Shown here piece after piece: positions 50,919 to 60,169 of a stretch of 64,000 bases of DNA. The position numbers and the translations under genes were made by a program. This stretch comes from Anaerovorax odorimutans (GTDB taxonomy: Bacteria > Bacillota > Clostridia > Peptostreptococcales > Anaerovoracaceae): NCBI RefSeq assembly GCF_024459955.1, contig NZ_JANFXK010000015.1, positions 1 to 64,000 of the forward strand, written 5' to 3'. Every line of letters starts with the position of its first letter. Within the stretch, counting starts at the first letter, position 1. Under the pieces are notes generated by a model. That model had not been told where the DNA came from, ran no database searches, and worked only from the letters and a program-made list of their open reading frames with translations.

Positions 50919-51977
50919 TTAAATCTCAATATTAATATCAATATCTTCGATAGCATCGAGAATTTTTGCGCGAATCACTAGGAAAACTTTTTCTCCTGTG
51001 TCTGCCTGCTTTAAATCCTCATAAGTCATATCTGATGTATCAATTTCCTGCTTATCCAGATATGTCTTAACTGCATTTACGTCAATTTCTACATCTGCAT
51101 ACTGCAGCACCTGGTCGTTGACCAATGTGTCTAAATACCTGCCAATTGAGCTAACCAGGAGGCATTTATGGTCGTAGCTATTCGTGTATTTCCCGATGTA
51201 CTCGTCTTGTACACATGTTGTAATATCACCCTTCATCGTGTCCATTACATCCAGAATTTTAATTTTCTTAAACTGTTCGCCTTTCTTCTCCGTGATAGTT
51301 TGTAGCGAGTTGACACCCCGTGCAATCTTTACTTTTTCTCCGTCGTTGAAGACAATTAGTTTTCCTGCATCTACAGCTTGATCCATTTCGCTCTTTGTAA
51401 GGCGTTCGCAGTCTGTGGCTTCTGGGATCTTTGCATATGTAATCGCTTGCGTCAGCGGTGTCCCAGCACAAATTCCCGCGACTCTTCCACAAAACTGTGC
51501 GGCCGTAAGATTTCCGGCCTCGGTTGCCACTGTATTTGTTGCGAAATTAATAATTGCTTCATTGTCCGCTTCATAGTTCGGAAGTACGACTTTTATCGTT
51601 CTCCCATTCGCCCGAACCTTATCCACCCACTCCTCAACGCTTGTCATCTCATCTTCTGTTACTGCCGGAACTGCAAGGTAATTGACCTTTGTATTTTCAA
51701 AATAGTCTAATGCAGCGGTGAGGTCTTCTGCTGCCGCTGGTAGGCAGTAAATAATAATCTTTCGCGGGGGTGTTACATTCCCGATTAAAGCTCGCTCAAT
51801 TTCCGCTTTATTGTCCGCAGAAAAATTAGTCGGAATTCCTTCGCTCCCTGTCACAACAACCGGGTTATTTGCCGGCACTGCGCCTTTTATGATTAACCCA
51901 ACAACTCCCCGTTCGCTTCGTTTTAATACCGTTTTCGCCTTTTCTATAAAAACAATATTTACGGTTGGCATTCCCAT
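50919..51977 (-). CDS. contractile tail sheath protein
   Basis: The 352-residue protein matches XkdK-like sheath proteins: GMPTVNIVFIEKAKTVLKRSERG start, LTAAQFCGRVAGICAGTPLTQAITYAKI, and a C-terminal domain that ends VFLVIRAKILDAIEDIDINIEI. A sheath plus tube shows the phage is a myovirus. AGGAG lies upstream at a longish spacing. Confidence 0.92.
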   Translation of the reverse strand: MGMPTVNIVFIEKAKTVLKRSERGVVGLIIKGAVPANNPVVVTGSEGIPTNFSADNKAEIERALIGNVTPPRKIIIYCLPAAAEDLTAALDYFENTKVNYLAVPAVTEDEMTSVEEWVDKVRANGRTIKVVLPNYEADNEAIINFATNTVATEAGNLTAAQFCGRVAGICAGTPLTQAITYAKIPEATDCERLTKSEMDQAVDAGKLIVFNDGEKVKIARGVNSLQTITEKKGEQFKKIKILDVMDTMKGDITTCVQDEYIGKYTNSYDHKCLLVSSIGRYLDTLVNDQVLQYADVEIDVNAVKTYLDKQEIDTSDMTYEDLKQADTGEKVFLVIRAKILDAIEDIDINIEI

Positions 51978-51990
51978 CTTTTCTCATCTC

Positions 51991-52458
51991 CTATCTTTCT
52001 AGTTTTTGTTTAATTGTCACATCCTCCATGTATGGAGCATCTTCGCTTTCTTCTTTCCGCTCCTGGAATTCAACATTAAATTCGATTTGTAAGATATCAC
52101 TATTTGTTCCAATATAATTACTCCCATATCCGGACACCGGAAGATAACGGTTCCCGACTTTCAGGCGCAATAATCTTTTTTTATTTTTTAAGTCATTCGG
52201 CCTGAGCAATTCCTCAATTTCTTGTACTTTTTTCAAATTGTCCGCTTCACTACGAATCTCTTGAAAATAAGTGATCGTAATATAAAATGCCTTTTTTAAG
52301 TAGTTCGCGTTTATATCGCTCGCGTTTGTCTGCCTAACATCAACAAAAAAGGAAGGGCGCTCATACCCTTCCGTAATCTCCATTCCATGGATTTTATACC
52401 CGTAAGTTTTTCTTAGCAGATCATTTAGTGCGATTTTGACATCTGTCAAATGTGTCAT
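51991..52458 (-). CDS. tail terminator-like protein (DUF6838 type)
   Basis: The 155-residue protein (DVKIALNDLLRKTYGYKIHGMEITEGYERPSFFVDVR) fits the tail terminator/completion proteins encoded just before the sheath in this phage group. It would cap the tail and join it to the head. The start overlaps the gp10-like gene by 4 nt. Confidence 0.8.
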   Translation of the reverse strand: MTHLTDVKIALNDLLRKTYGYKIHGMEITEGYERPSFFVDVRQTNASDINANYLKKAFYITITYFQEIRSEADNLKKVQEIEELLRPNDLKNKKRLLRLKVGNRYLPVSGYGSNYIGTNSDILQIEFNVEFQERKEESEDAPYMEDVTIKQKLER

Positions 52459-52910
52459 ATTAACCCCGCCTTTTTTAATAACTCATCTGCCATATCCCTA
52501 ATGTCTGTTTCAAAAATTTCTTCGTAGTTTTTGCTTGCCTGCGGAATAGCTTTAATCCCAGGCACATAACCTTTTACTTGACCTCCATCTTTTCTGACAG
52601 TCCCATTTCGCGTAAATGGCATAACAATATCATGCCCTTCTTCAATTAAATGAAAATGTGGATTCTTTTTTCCTTCTGCGGAAAACTCAACCCGAAGCTC
52701 ATTTATGTCGCCTTTATCGCTTGCAGAAAATCCTTTTGTTAGGCCGCGGTCTGTTTTTACCTTCTCGCATACTAGTTTTTTAACATAGTTTTTTAACCTA
52801 AACTTATGGCGGCGCAATCGTTTTTGAGCAAGTTCTGGATATAGTTGCACGGCCTGCTCAAAATCATGCTGCAGTTCGTCGATTCCCGAAACTTTTAAAC
52901 TAATCGTCAT
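52455..52910 (-). CDS. HK97 gp10-like neck/tail-completion protein
   Basis: The 151-residue protein starts MTISLKVSGIDELQHDFEQAV and has the HXXXGHD-like VEFSAEGKKNPHFHLIEEGHDIVMPFTRNG motif of gp10-like proteins. It starts at 52910 with an ATGA overlap on the head-closure gene; a longer frame upstream has no support. Confidence 0.85.
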   Translation of the reverse strand: MTISLKVSGIDELQHDFEQAVQLYPELAQKRLRRHKFRLKNYVKKLVCEKVKTDRGLTKGFSASDKGDINELRVEFSAEGKKNPHFHLIEEGHDIVMPFTRNGTVRKDGGQVKGYVPGIKAIPQASKNYEEIFETDIRDMADELLKKAGLI

Positions 52911-53242
52911 CTCGCACCTTCTTTTTCTGTGCATTGCAGCTCGATCATATAATGTTCTTCTTCGACATCCACACAAGATTCAATCTGTAAGATTTTTTCC
53001 CCATATTTTACTAGCATATCGGTCGTCACCCCATTCCGGTATCGGATTGTCACCGTATACTGTTGTTCCGGTTGTTTTTTACCTGCCTCGTATGGCTCCG
53101 AGCCCCGTTGCGGTTTTACAGTTGCCCAAATTGGTTTTGATTCCACCGGCTCCCGTATGTCTTGATGTAGTCGATCTTTTCCAGGTTTAAACGAGATCAA
53201 TATAATTTGTTTGTTCAGTCTTCCAACATCAAGCGGTTTCAT
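52907..53242 (-). CDS. phage head closure / head-tail adaptor protein
   Basis: The 111-residue protein (DVGRLNKQIILISF.. ; ESKPIWATVKPQRGSEPYEAGK ; VTIRYRNGVTTDMLVKYGEKILQI) matches the SPP1 gp16-like head closure family. The start overlaps the connector gene by 14 nt. Confidence 0.88.
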   Translation of the reverse strand: MKPLDVGRLNKQIILISFKPGKDRLHQDIREPVESKPIWATVKPQRGSEPYEAGKKQPEQQYTVTIRYRNGVTTDMLVKYGEKILQIESCVDVEEEHYMIELQCTEKEGAR

Positions 53243-53525
53243 TTGTTTCCTCCTCTTTCATCCAGCCTTCAATTTGTAGCTGTTGAATGATAGAAGAAAA
53301 CACTCGATCAAGTTCCTGCCTCATTTTAAGTGAATCGGATGCATGAAGATTCCTGCTATCATACATGTGTTGTGTCACCGCTGCCAAGAAGAGGTCTGCC
53401 CTTGGATCTTCGATTTCTCCCACGGCTGCCTTCACATATTCAACTGCTGCAGGATAAATTAGTTCTAATGCCGGATCATCACCGTCCACTTTTATATAAT
53501 TGCTGACCTTGGTTATATCGATCAT
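53229..53525 (-). CDS. head-tail connector protein (gp6-like)
   Basis: The 98-residue helical protein (MIDITKVSNYIKVDGDDPALELIYPAAVEYVKAAVG) fits the HK97 gp6/SPP1 gp15-like connector family that binds below the portal. It lies 12 nt after the capsid gene. Confidence 0.85.
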   Translation of the reverse strand: MIDITKVSNYIKVDGDDPALELIYPAAVEYVKAAVGEIEDPRADLFLAAVTQHMYDSRNLHASDSLKMRQELDRVFSSIIQQLQIEGWMKEEETNETA

Positions 53526-53537
53526 GTCATACCCCTG

Positions 53538-54797
53538 TTAGGCTTCCTGGGCTGCTATGAAAGATGTAATTTTTTCGGCCTTTGTGGACCCAGTTAAAGT
53601 GTATCCTAAGCTTGTTGCCAGTTTATCAATTTCCTCAACTTTCATTTCATTCAGTTCTTTCCTTGTGTAAATTTTGATAACGTAGCCTTTTACAACAGCC
53701 TCTTCATCAATTGCCTGAATATCCAGACGTTCTCTTGCCTTAATTCCGGTCAAATCAAATTTCCACAGTTCTCCGGCCTGGTCATTTGTTTCGATGGTTG
53801 TATGCTCCTTGTCAAAAATAGTAATCGCTTCCTTTAAATCTCCGGCAATCACCGGAATTTTTCCGCCAACGGTCTTCATGGTCTTTTTTGATACTGTGCG
53901 GATCGGGTATTTCCCAAATAGTAACCCTGGTGTCGCTTTTGTCGGGTCCGGCTGCACAATATACTTTCCATCAGAATCTTTCAATTTATCCAGCCACGCA
54001 AATCCGTCCTGATTAGTGATTGCTTTTGCGCTCACTGCAATTGCTGGATCTAAGTTAATATTAAAAATGTCCTTTAGATCGTCCAATCCTGTAATCTGAA
54101 TCTCTTTTCCGGCCGTAATTTCATCGATTTTTTTCAGGATTAGCATGTTTCTCGTTGCCTTTGCCTTTTTTCCAATCCACTTGATCAAAAATGACAGAAT
54201 GCTTTCACTAGAGTCCATCATCAGTTCCCTTGTAACTTTCAAAATACCGCCTTTTTTCTTAACCTCATATTTAATTTGCTTTAGCGTTGGCGTTTCTGCT
54301 TCCGGAAATTCCGCAGCTTCTTCCACGTTGTCAAATGGAATCTGATCGGCATGCAGTTCAAAAACTCTTGACCCCTTATCTTTTGTTACTTTTTCGACAT
54401 TCACCTCATTTTCAAGTGCATCTTCTGCCCTGCGATACTCCCCAATTCGCGTGGATATATCCTGCGGCACTGTCAACCCTCCGTCCAGGTCAGACCCTTC
54501 GCTCATCTTATTCAGCAATTCCGCATCATCTTCGCTTAAACGTCCCATATCCAATTTGGCTTTTATTGCGTTTACAAACGCTTTCCCAACAGAATTTGTT
54601 GTTTTTTGAACAGGCTTCAAGGCTCTAGGGTTTATTTCTGGCCCTTCGTCCAGATCTTTAATTAAATCAAATTTTTCCTGCAGGTTCTTTAGTTCCGCTT
54701 TCGCCGTTTTTGCCTCCTCAATTTTGTCTTCTGCTGCGAGTTTTTTTACTTCTCTCACCTTCGCATTAATGCTATCCAATAATTCTTTCTTCTTCAT
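53538..54797 (-). CDS. HK97-fold major capsid protein
   Basis: The 419-residue protein has an N-terminal helical delta-domain (residues 1-100, KKELLDSINAKVREVKKLAAEDK) that the protease normally removes. The HK97 capsid fold follows (GLTVPQDISTRIGEYRRAEDALENEV, KVTRELMMDSSESILSFLIKWIGKKAKATRN). The C-terminus carries an extra ~50 residues with a lysine-rich SAP-like end (VEEIDKLATSLGYTLTGSTKAEKI). The start at 54797 has AAAGGAC upstream. Confidence 0.92.
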   Translation of the reverse strand: MKKKELLDSINAKVREVKKLAAEDKIEEAKTAKAELKNLQEKFDLIKDLDEGPEINPRALKPVQKTTNSVGKAFVNAIKAKLDMGRLSEDDAELLNKMSEGSDLDGGLTVPQDISTRIGEYRRAEDALENEVNVEKVTKDKGSRVFELHADQIPFDNVEEAAEFPEAETPTLKQIKYEVKKKGGILKVTRELMMDSSESILSFLIKWIGKKAKATRNMLILKKIDEITAGKEIQITGLDDLKDIFNINLDPAIAVSAKAITNQDGFAWLDKLKDSDGKYIVQPDPTKATPGLLFGKYPIRTVSKKTMKTVGGKIPVIAGDLKEAITIFDKEHTTIETNDQAGELWKFDLTGIKARERLDIQAIDEEAVVKGYVIKIYTRKELNEMKVEEIDKLATSLGYTLTGSTKAEKITSFIAAQEA

Positions 54798-54822
54798 GTT
54801 TCTTTGTCCTTTCGTAAAAAAA

Positions 54823-55653
54823 TTAGGCCCCAAATTGGCCTAAATCCGCTAATAACTCCTGTTTTTCAATAATCGATTCAAACGGTTCCTTCAATTTTGC
54901 AGCGACTCGGTCTACAAATTCATTCATATCAACATCAGGATTTACTTTCTGTGTGTCTGTTTTTATCTCTTTCTTATTATTTAAATCTGACGGTGCATTT
55001 CGGTATATATTGAAATATGAACTATTACAAGTAGCGGCTGTTTTGGTCGAATCAATATTAACTTTAAAATATTCCTGCGCTTTTGTGGCATTCATCCACG
55101 TTTCTTTATTGATTGCTTTACATATTTCTTCTCGGCTCACCCCTTCGACCACTTTCGTCATGTAGATATCTGTGATATTTTCCTGAGCACGGTCCAACAT
55201 TTCGGCGCTTTCCCTTAGTTCGTCCGCGTTTAGCATTTCAAATGCAAATCCATTCATCGGTTTGTGGATCATCAACATGGAGCCTTCTGGCATAATCAGC
55301 TCATCTGCTGCCATAGCGATTACAGACGCAATACTGGCACCAATTCCGTCAATATATACAGTCTTTTTCGCATTATGACGCTTCAATTGCTGATAAATCG
55401 CAATCCCTGCCCATACGGAGCCGCCTCCCGAATTGATGTATATGTTAATGTTTTGCGCATGCTCTAATCCCGATAAAAAATCAAGGATATCCTGTGGGCA
55501 TGTATCTTCGTCGCACCATTTATACCAACTGTCTGAAATAATATCGCCATAAATAAAAAGATCAGCTGATTCTACTGACTGATTTTTGATTTCCAGCTTC
55601 CCTTTGCTGACAATTTTTCCTTTTTTATTCGTCATCTGTAAGTCCATCCGCAT
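54823..55653 (-). CDS. ClpP-like head maturation protease
   Basis: The 276-residue serine protease has the ClpP fold with the catalytic Ser in GIGASIASVIAM, His in MLMIHKP and the Asp likely in the ..ITDIYMTK region. SGGGSVWAGIAIYQQL is the oxyanion strand. It cuts the capsid delta-domain and itself. The start at 55653 has AAGGAGG 8 nt upstream and overlaps the portal gene by 29 nt; earlier in-frame starts are less likely. Confidence 0.9.
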   Translation of the reverse strand: MRMDLQMTNKKGKIVSKGKLEIKNQSVESADLFIYGDIISDSWYKWCDEDTCPQDILDFLSGLEHAQNINIYINSGGGSVWAGIAIYQQLKRHNAKKTVYIDGIGASIASVIAMAADELIMPEGSMLMIHKPMNGFAFEMLNADELRESAEMLDRAQENITDIYMTKVVEGVSREEICKAINKETWMNATKAQEYFKVNIDSTKTAATCNSSYFNIYRNAPSDLNNKKEIKTDTQKVNPDVDMNEFVDRVAAKLKEPFESIIEKQELLADLGQFGA

Positions 55654-56902
55654 TTCCTGTCCCTCCTTTCTTCCATTGGGTTCCCACCATTTCCAGCGGT
55701 ATATAGTTTCCATTGACAATTGCCTTGTCCCCTCCCGGGATTGCCGGCTTGTCTAAAAATTCCCTGGCTTCATCTACAAGGTAGAGTCCATTCTGTACTG
55801 CAGATACCAGGTTTTGCATCTGGGTTTTACTGTCCGTCCTGAGAATTGCTTTTTCGTTAAACTTAAAATAAAAGCCCTGTTGCCGCTTTTCAGGCGCCAG
55901 AAGCTTTGCATTGATCTCCTCTTCATATTGTTTGAGGATATATGCCATAGTATCGACCAAAAACGAGAGATTCTGCATCTCAGAGTTAGAGTAGCTGGAC
56001 TTCTCGTAATTGTTGATCTGGTTCGGCTTGATTCCAAAAGCCCCGGCGATCTGCAGTGCACTGTACTTTTTCAGTTCGAAAAACTGCGCATCTGACAGTT
56101 TGATATTTAGTGGTTCCAGCTTCAAGCCTATTGGCACTGTGACGATCTTTCCGGCATTCTTTGCCCCAGTCAGCTCTTCGTTATATTTCTTTGCAAGAGC
56201 CTTTCTTCTTTTGTCATCCAAGTCCCCAGCAAATTGCAATACCATACTGGCCGTGAGGCCGTTCTGGTAGAGATTGGTCATGAAATTTTGGCTTTCTAGT
56301 CCTCCTTCGATGGTGCTTTCCAGTATCCGGCGCACTGGCTCCCCCGTGATCCCGTCGAATGTGCAGGAAGTCTTGAAGTGCATAACCTTTTCTTGTGGGA
56401 ATATATACTGCTCACCACTATATTTGTCGCGGTAGATATAGTACATCTCCCCCCTTCCTTCAAAGAGTCCGATATCATCAATCATCATCGAAACATCCAG
56501 TGTCGGCATTGGCCATAATTCCTTTGTTATATAGCCGCCGTACCGCTTCAAATGTATTTCTTCGTGGATGTACACAAAGGCATTGCCATGATGATTGCGG
56601 TTATTTTCTACTGTCACCCAGAAGGTGGACGGTGTCATGCTGGGGTTCGGCCGGAAGCGGAGCAAGTCATAAACTTCATCTGGCTCCGCCCGTATTTTAC
56701 CTTTCTCCGTTTGTTGATAGTATTTCATCGGCAGCTTTGCGACCGTCTCCGCCAGCATTTTTAAGCATGTGAAGTAGGTCGCTTCTGACAGTTCCTTTTT
56801 CTTCACACCTCGAATCCCCAACCATTCAACCAGTTGTTCGTCATTCAGGTCTGCTGTTTTGAAAGCCGCTACTGCATTCTTGATGCGGTCCTTTAATTTC
56901 AC
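55625..56902 (-). CDS. phage portal protein (HK97 family)
   Basis: The 425-residue portal has YFTCLKMLAETVAKLPMKYYQQ, YDLLRFRPNPSMTPSTFW, YGGYITKELWPMPTLDV and AGAFGIKPNQINNYEKSSYSNSE. It forms the dodecameric DNA gate. The start overlaps the TerL stop by 4 nt (ATGA). Confidence 0.93.
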   Translation of the reverse strand: MKLKDRIKNAVAAFKTADLNDEQLVEWLGIRGVKKKELSEATYFTCLKMLAETVAKLPMKYYQQTEKGKIRAEPDEVYDLLRFRPNPSMTPSTFWVTVENNRNHHGNAFVYIHEEIHLKRYGGYITKELWPMPTLDVSMMIDDIGLFEGRGEMYYIYRDKYSGEQYIFPQEKVMHFKTSCTFDGITGEPVRRILESTIEGGLESQNFMTNLYQNGLTASMVLQFAGDLDDKRRKALAKKYNEELTGAKNAGKIVTVPIGLKLEPLNIKLSDAQFFELKKYSALQIAGAFGIKPNQINNYEKSSYSNSEMQNLSFLVDTMAYILKQYEEEINAKLLAPEKRQQGFYFKFNEKAILRTDSKTQMQNLVSAVQNGLYLVDEAREFLDKPAIPGGDKAIVNGNYIPLEMVGTQWKKGGTGNADGLTDDE

Positions 56903-58641
56903 TGTTCACTCTCCTCACTTAAAAATTCGTCGATCATATCTATGAAGCTTTGGCCAAACTCATGGTATAGTGCTAGCTTGTACCCGCATAACACGGCGTC
57001 TACCGGGTCAATCTTCTTTTCCGTGGCATCCTTATCAATCTTGATTAGTCCGTTATTGGCTCGGATCACGGCGTTGCCCATGGCATAGTTCAGTACCGGG
57101 TTTGGTAGATAGTATACATTGCCGCTATAGACCGCTTCCCTGAATCCATTCGTGGACTCGTTCAGCGATCGATACGATTGGAAAACCTCTTCAACTGTGT
57201 AACCTTCATCCGAAAGGTCCATCATTAATTTTGATGCGTTGGCCGGATCTACACACAGGGTGTTAATGATCCATCCATTTTTCTCACATTCATCGATCAC
57301 ATACCGCATAACGGACCCTTGGTCCACGATCGGCGTATTGGTGATAGTGATGTATCCCATCTGCACCCAGGCATCGTATGGCACCCGATCCTTCACCACC
57401 CTTTCCCTGAGCTTTTCTTCATTCGGGATGAAGGAATGTGAGTATATGATATATCCGATAATCTCTTTCTCGTAGACATCATACCGACCAGTCTGGAACG
57501 GAATAACGAACGCTACACTGGTTAGGTCGATTTTAGAAGACATGTCAAACCCGACATAAACTTCCATTCCCGTCGTGTCGATTGGGAGCTGCTTCCTTTC
57601 GCAGGCTTTCCATTTTGCCATGTCCATGTAAGAAAGCTTTTTCTGCTGTACCCAGATGTTTAGGCACTTTGTCATAAAGGCAATCATCTTCTCCGGGATA
57701 TTTTTCGCAATCTTAGCTTCACCCCGGAGTTTTTCTACACCTTCCTGATATGACATGCGGATCGGATTTGCTTTTTTCCAGTTCCGCTCATCCCCCATAT
57801 CGTCCTTTGCATCCAGCTCACAGATGTCGACCAAATATTCTTCGTTTTTGACATCCGAATGTGGGTTTAATATGTCAGATGTATATTTATATTCTTGTGT
57901 ATAGCACGGATAGGACAAATCCATTCCCGCCGTCGTAATGATCATGAGCAACGGTTCCTTCGTGCTGGCCCCCAAGCCAAGATCGTAAAACTCCGTAGTT
58001 GGATGTTGATGGTATTCATCCAGGATTAACCCTGCCGGGTTCGATCCGTCACCTTTTTTCCCATCGTCTTTGCAAAGAGCTTTGATGTAACTCCCGGTTT
58101 TCCGATGTTCAATTGCGGCATTGGTAATTTTAAACTTTGGACGCAACGGCGATCCCCTGAGCATCAGCTTGCATTCATTAAAAATGATTTTTGACTGGTC
58201 CCTCTTCACTCCGGCCGTGTAGTACTCATATACTTCACCATTCGCTGTGGACTGCACGGATATCTCATAGAGTGCTACGCCCGCTTCCATCTGCGACTTC
58301 GCGTTCTTTCTTCCAACTTCTGTAAAGGATTTTTTGAACCGCTTTTGGCCTGTCTTTTTGCTTCTCCATCCGTACAATTGGCACAAATTAAACTTCTGCC
58401 AGATCGACAATATAATTGGCTCCCCAGCCAGAATGCCTTTTGAGTGGCGCAAATAAGAAAACCATTCCACAATTCCTTGTGCCTGGTCTTCGTCCCATAT
58501 GTATTGATATGTTTTGTTCTTTTCCGCCTTCCGGCAGTCATCTAAAAACCGTTTGCAGGCCCATTTATGTTTTTGGCAGCTTGGTATCTTGTCATTGATG
58601 CAGTCTTTTGCATACCGCTTAAGTTCCTGATAAATGCTCAT
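56899..58641 (-). CDS. terminase large subunit
   Basis: The 580-residue packaging motor has a variant Walker A (TEVGRKNAKSQMEAG), Walker B GLILDEYHQH and the coupling motif ITTAG. The C-terminal nuclease has Asp residues in VGFDMSSKIDLTS and DPVDAVLC. It cuts and translocates phage DNA. It overlaps TerS by 4 nt. Confidence 0.93.
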   Translation of the reverse strand: MSIYQELKRYAKDCINDKIPSCQKHKWACKRFLDDCRKAEKNKTYQYIWDEDQAQGIVEWFSYLRHSKGILAGEPIILSIWQKFNLCQLYGWRSKKTGQKRFKKSFTEVGRKNAKSQMEAGVALYEISVQSTANGEVYEYYTAGVKRDQSKIIFNECKLMLRGSPLRPKFKITNAAIEHRKTGSYIKALCKDDGKKGDGSNPAGLILDEYHQHPTTEFYDLGLGASTKEPLLMIITTAGMDLSYPCYTQEYKYTSDILNPHSDVKNEEYLVDICELDAKDDMGDERNWKKANPIRMSYQEGVEKLRGEAKIAKNIPEKMIAFMTKCLNIWVQQKKLSYMDMAKWKACERKQLPIDTTGMEVYVGFDMSSKIDLTSVAFVIPFQTGRYDVYEKEIIGYIIYSHSFIPNEEKLRERVVKDRVPYDAWVQMGYITITNTPIVDQGSVMRYVIDECEKNGWIINTLCVDPANASKLMMDLSDEGYTVEEVFQSYRSLNESTNGFREAVYSGNVYYLPNPVLNYAMGNAVIRANNGLIKIDKDATEKKIDPVDAVLCGYKLALYHEFGQSFIDMIDEFLSEESEQ

Positions 58642-59120
58642 ATATCCCCAAACTTTTCCTCTATCTCATCTTCGATCTGTGCGTTCTTGGCCTCCGCCGC
58701 CTTTAACCTGCTGTCAATGGATATTCCGCACAGATTTGCAAATACCCGCATTTCTCTCGCATAGTCCTCTTGTATGCTGATCAGCGGATTCTTCGCTTTG
58801 GTGATGCCACCTTTTCCTGTCCGGGTGACGATCATGTTTTTCCCTTTCATGTTCCGCGAAGCTCTCACGTAACCGGAATAGGCATTCGCATATGCCCCAA
58901 TCATGGCCATGTCCAAATTTCCTACCAGCTCAATTCTGGAGAGTTCTTTTACGACTCGCTTAAATTCTTCTTTGGCCGTATGATCGACCAGCCACTCCGG
59001 AGGTTTTGCCAAATCATCCCGCCCGATAATAATCGCTTTTTCCTGGATCTCCAGCTCTGCTTTTTTCTTCTCCGTCAAGTCCCCTCGCTGCTGTGTAAGC
59101 GGTTTTCTTGCTCTTGCCAT
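58638..59120 (-). CDS. terminase small subunit (P27 family)
   Basis: The 160-residue DNA-recognition subunit matches the P27 family: LAKPPEWLVDHTAKEEFKRVVKELSRI, DLAMIGAYANAYSGYVRA and KNPLISIQEDYAREMRVFANLCG. AAAGGGGG lies upstream of the ATG. It works with TerL. Confidence 0.9.
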   Translation of the reverse strand: MARARKPLTQQRGDLTEKKKAELEIQEKAIIIGRDDLAKPPEWLVDHTAKEEFKRVVKELSRIELVGNLDMAMIGAYANAYSGYVRASRNMKGKNMIVTRTGKGGITKAKNPLISIQEDYAREMRVFANLCGISIDSRLKAAEAKNAQIEDEIEEKFGDI

Positions 59121-59233
59121 GTGCTGCGATACCCCCTTTCTACAAAATTTTCAATTTACAAATTTGCAAAACCTTTTCTGGGAGCCGCGGTGTGTGGAAA
59201 AGAGAAAAAACTTTTTTCTGCCCCCTCCCCTTG

Positions 59234-59653
59234 TTACGGTTGTGGCAAACCTCCAAACTCGTTCTCATATCTTGCTTTAAGCTCTTGCAACACACCTGCA
59301 ATGTTGTCGCCTTCGTCCATTCGCTTATGAATCTCTTGATGGTTCCGGTTAGTCAAAGGTATTAGATTATCTATACAGTATCGTTTATCCCATGCTTTTT
59401 TAACAGGATCAATGTGATGTACAACATCGGACTGTTCAACTCTTTGTAATACATATAAACTATACAGATCCAAATTATTATATTTAGCTCTGGCAGCTTC
59501 TCTTACCCGTTGCCACTGTGCTGAGTTGTAGAAGGCGGCGTATTGATTCGCATTGTTTTTCTTTTGATATGTTCGCTTCTCCGGCTGGCAGTTCTTGCAT
59601 TTCGTTCCCGCCAGTATTCGTTTGTTGCACCTTGGGCACCTATCATAAATCAT
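59234..59653 (-). CDS. HNH endonuclease
   Basis: The 139-residue protein has an N-terminal zinc knuckle (CPRCNK, CKNC), a basic region, and a C-terminal HNH domain with VVHHIDPV and NLIPLTNRNHQEIH. HNH proteins next to terminase genes nick DNA at packaging initiation. A 113-nt gap follows before TerS. Confidence 0.9.
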   Translation of the reverse strand: MIYDRCPRCNKRILAGTKCKNCQPEKRTYQKKNNANQYAAFYNSAQWQRVREAARAKYNNLDLYSLYVLQRVEQSDVVHHIDPVKKAWDKRYCIDNLIPLTNRNHQEIHKRMDEGDNIAGVLQELKARYENEFGGLPQP

Positions 59654-59755
59654 TTGTTCTTTCCCATAAAAAAGCCAGCTCTCCGGCCGGCTCCCCTTCT
59701 ATCTTTGTTCACTATACACTATAACACATGCAGATCGGACAAAACGGACAACTTT

Positions 59756-60169
59756 CTATGCAGTGTTCTTTTCTTCTTCGAAGTGTCGTTCAAATCTTTT
59801 TCTGACTGAATCTGCCGTATTTCCCCCTCCTACATACATCGCTACTTCCTGCCAGCTACACAAAGTGATGCATCTGTGCATGATAATCTGCCGCATAAGA
59901 GAATCGTCCAGCGTGGCAATATATGCGTATACCTTTTTCTTTTGCGCCTGTATCTGACACAACTTACTTTGTATAATCACTTCTATTTCTTCGATTCGCT
60001 GTACTTCTTCCCCTGTCGGATCTGTAGTCATGTTTGTATTTGCATGCGGCATCCCCGTTATAATCTGTGCTTTTATTTTTCCTCCAGCCCTTATATCTAA
60101 GAGCTGCCGCTTCCACATTTCAATTTCCCGGTCTATGTAATATATCTGGTTCACCTCTTCACGTGTCAT
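59756..60169 (-). CDS. phage transcriptional regulator-like protein (DUF1492/ArpU-like)
   Basis: The 137-residue helical protein has the layout of late-gene activators (ArpU/RinA/DUF1492): IYYIDREIEMWKRQLLDIRAG-type N-terminus and a C-terminal sigma-like HTH (HRCITLCSWQEVAMYVGGG-NTADSVRKRF). It is just upstream of the late genes, so late-transcription control is likely. The family assignment is by pattern only. Confidence 0.65.
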   Translation of the reverse strand: MTREEVNQIYYIDREIEMWKRQLLDIRAGGKIKAQIITGMPHANTNMTTDPTGEEVQRIEEIEVIIQSKLCQIQAQKKKVYAYIATLDDSLMRQIIMHRCITLCSWQEVAMYVGGGNTADSVRKRFERHFEEEKNTA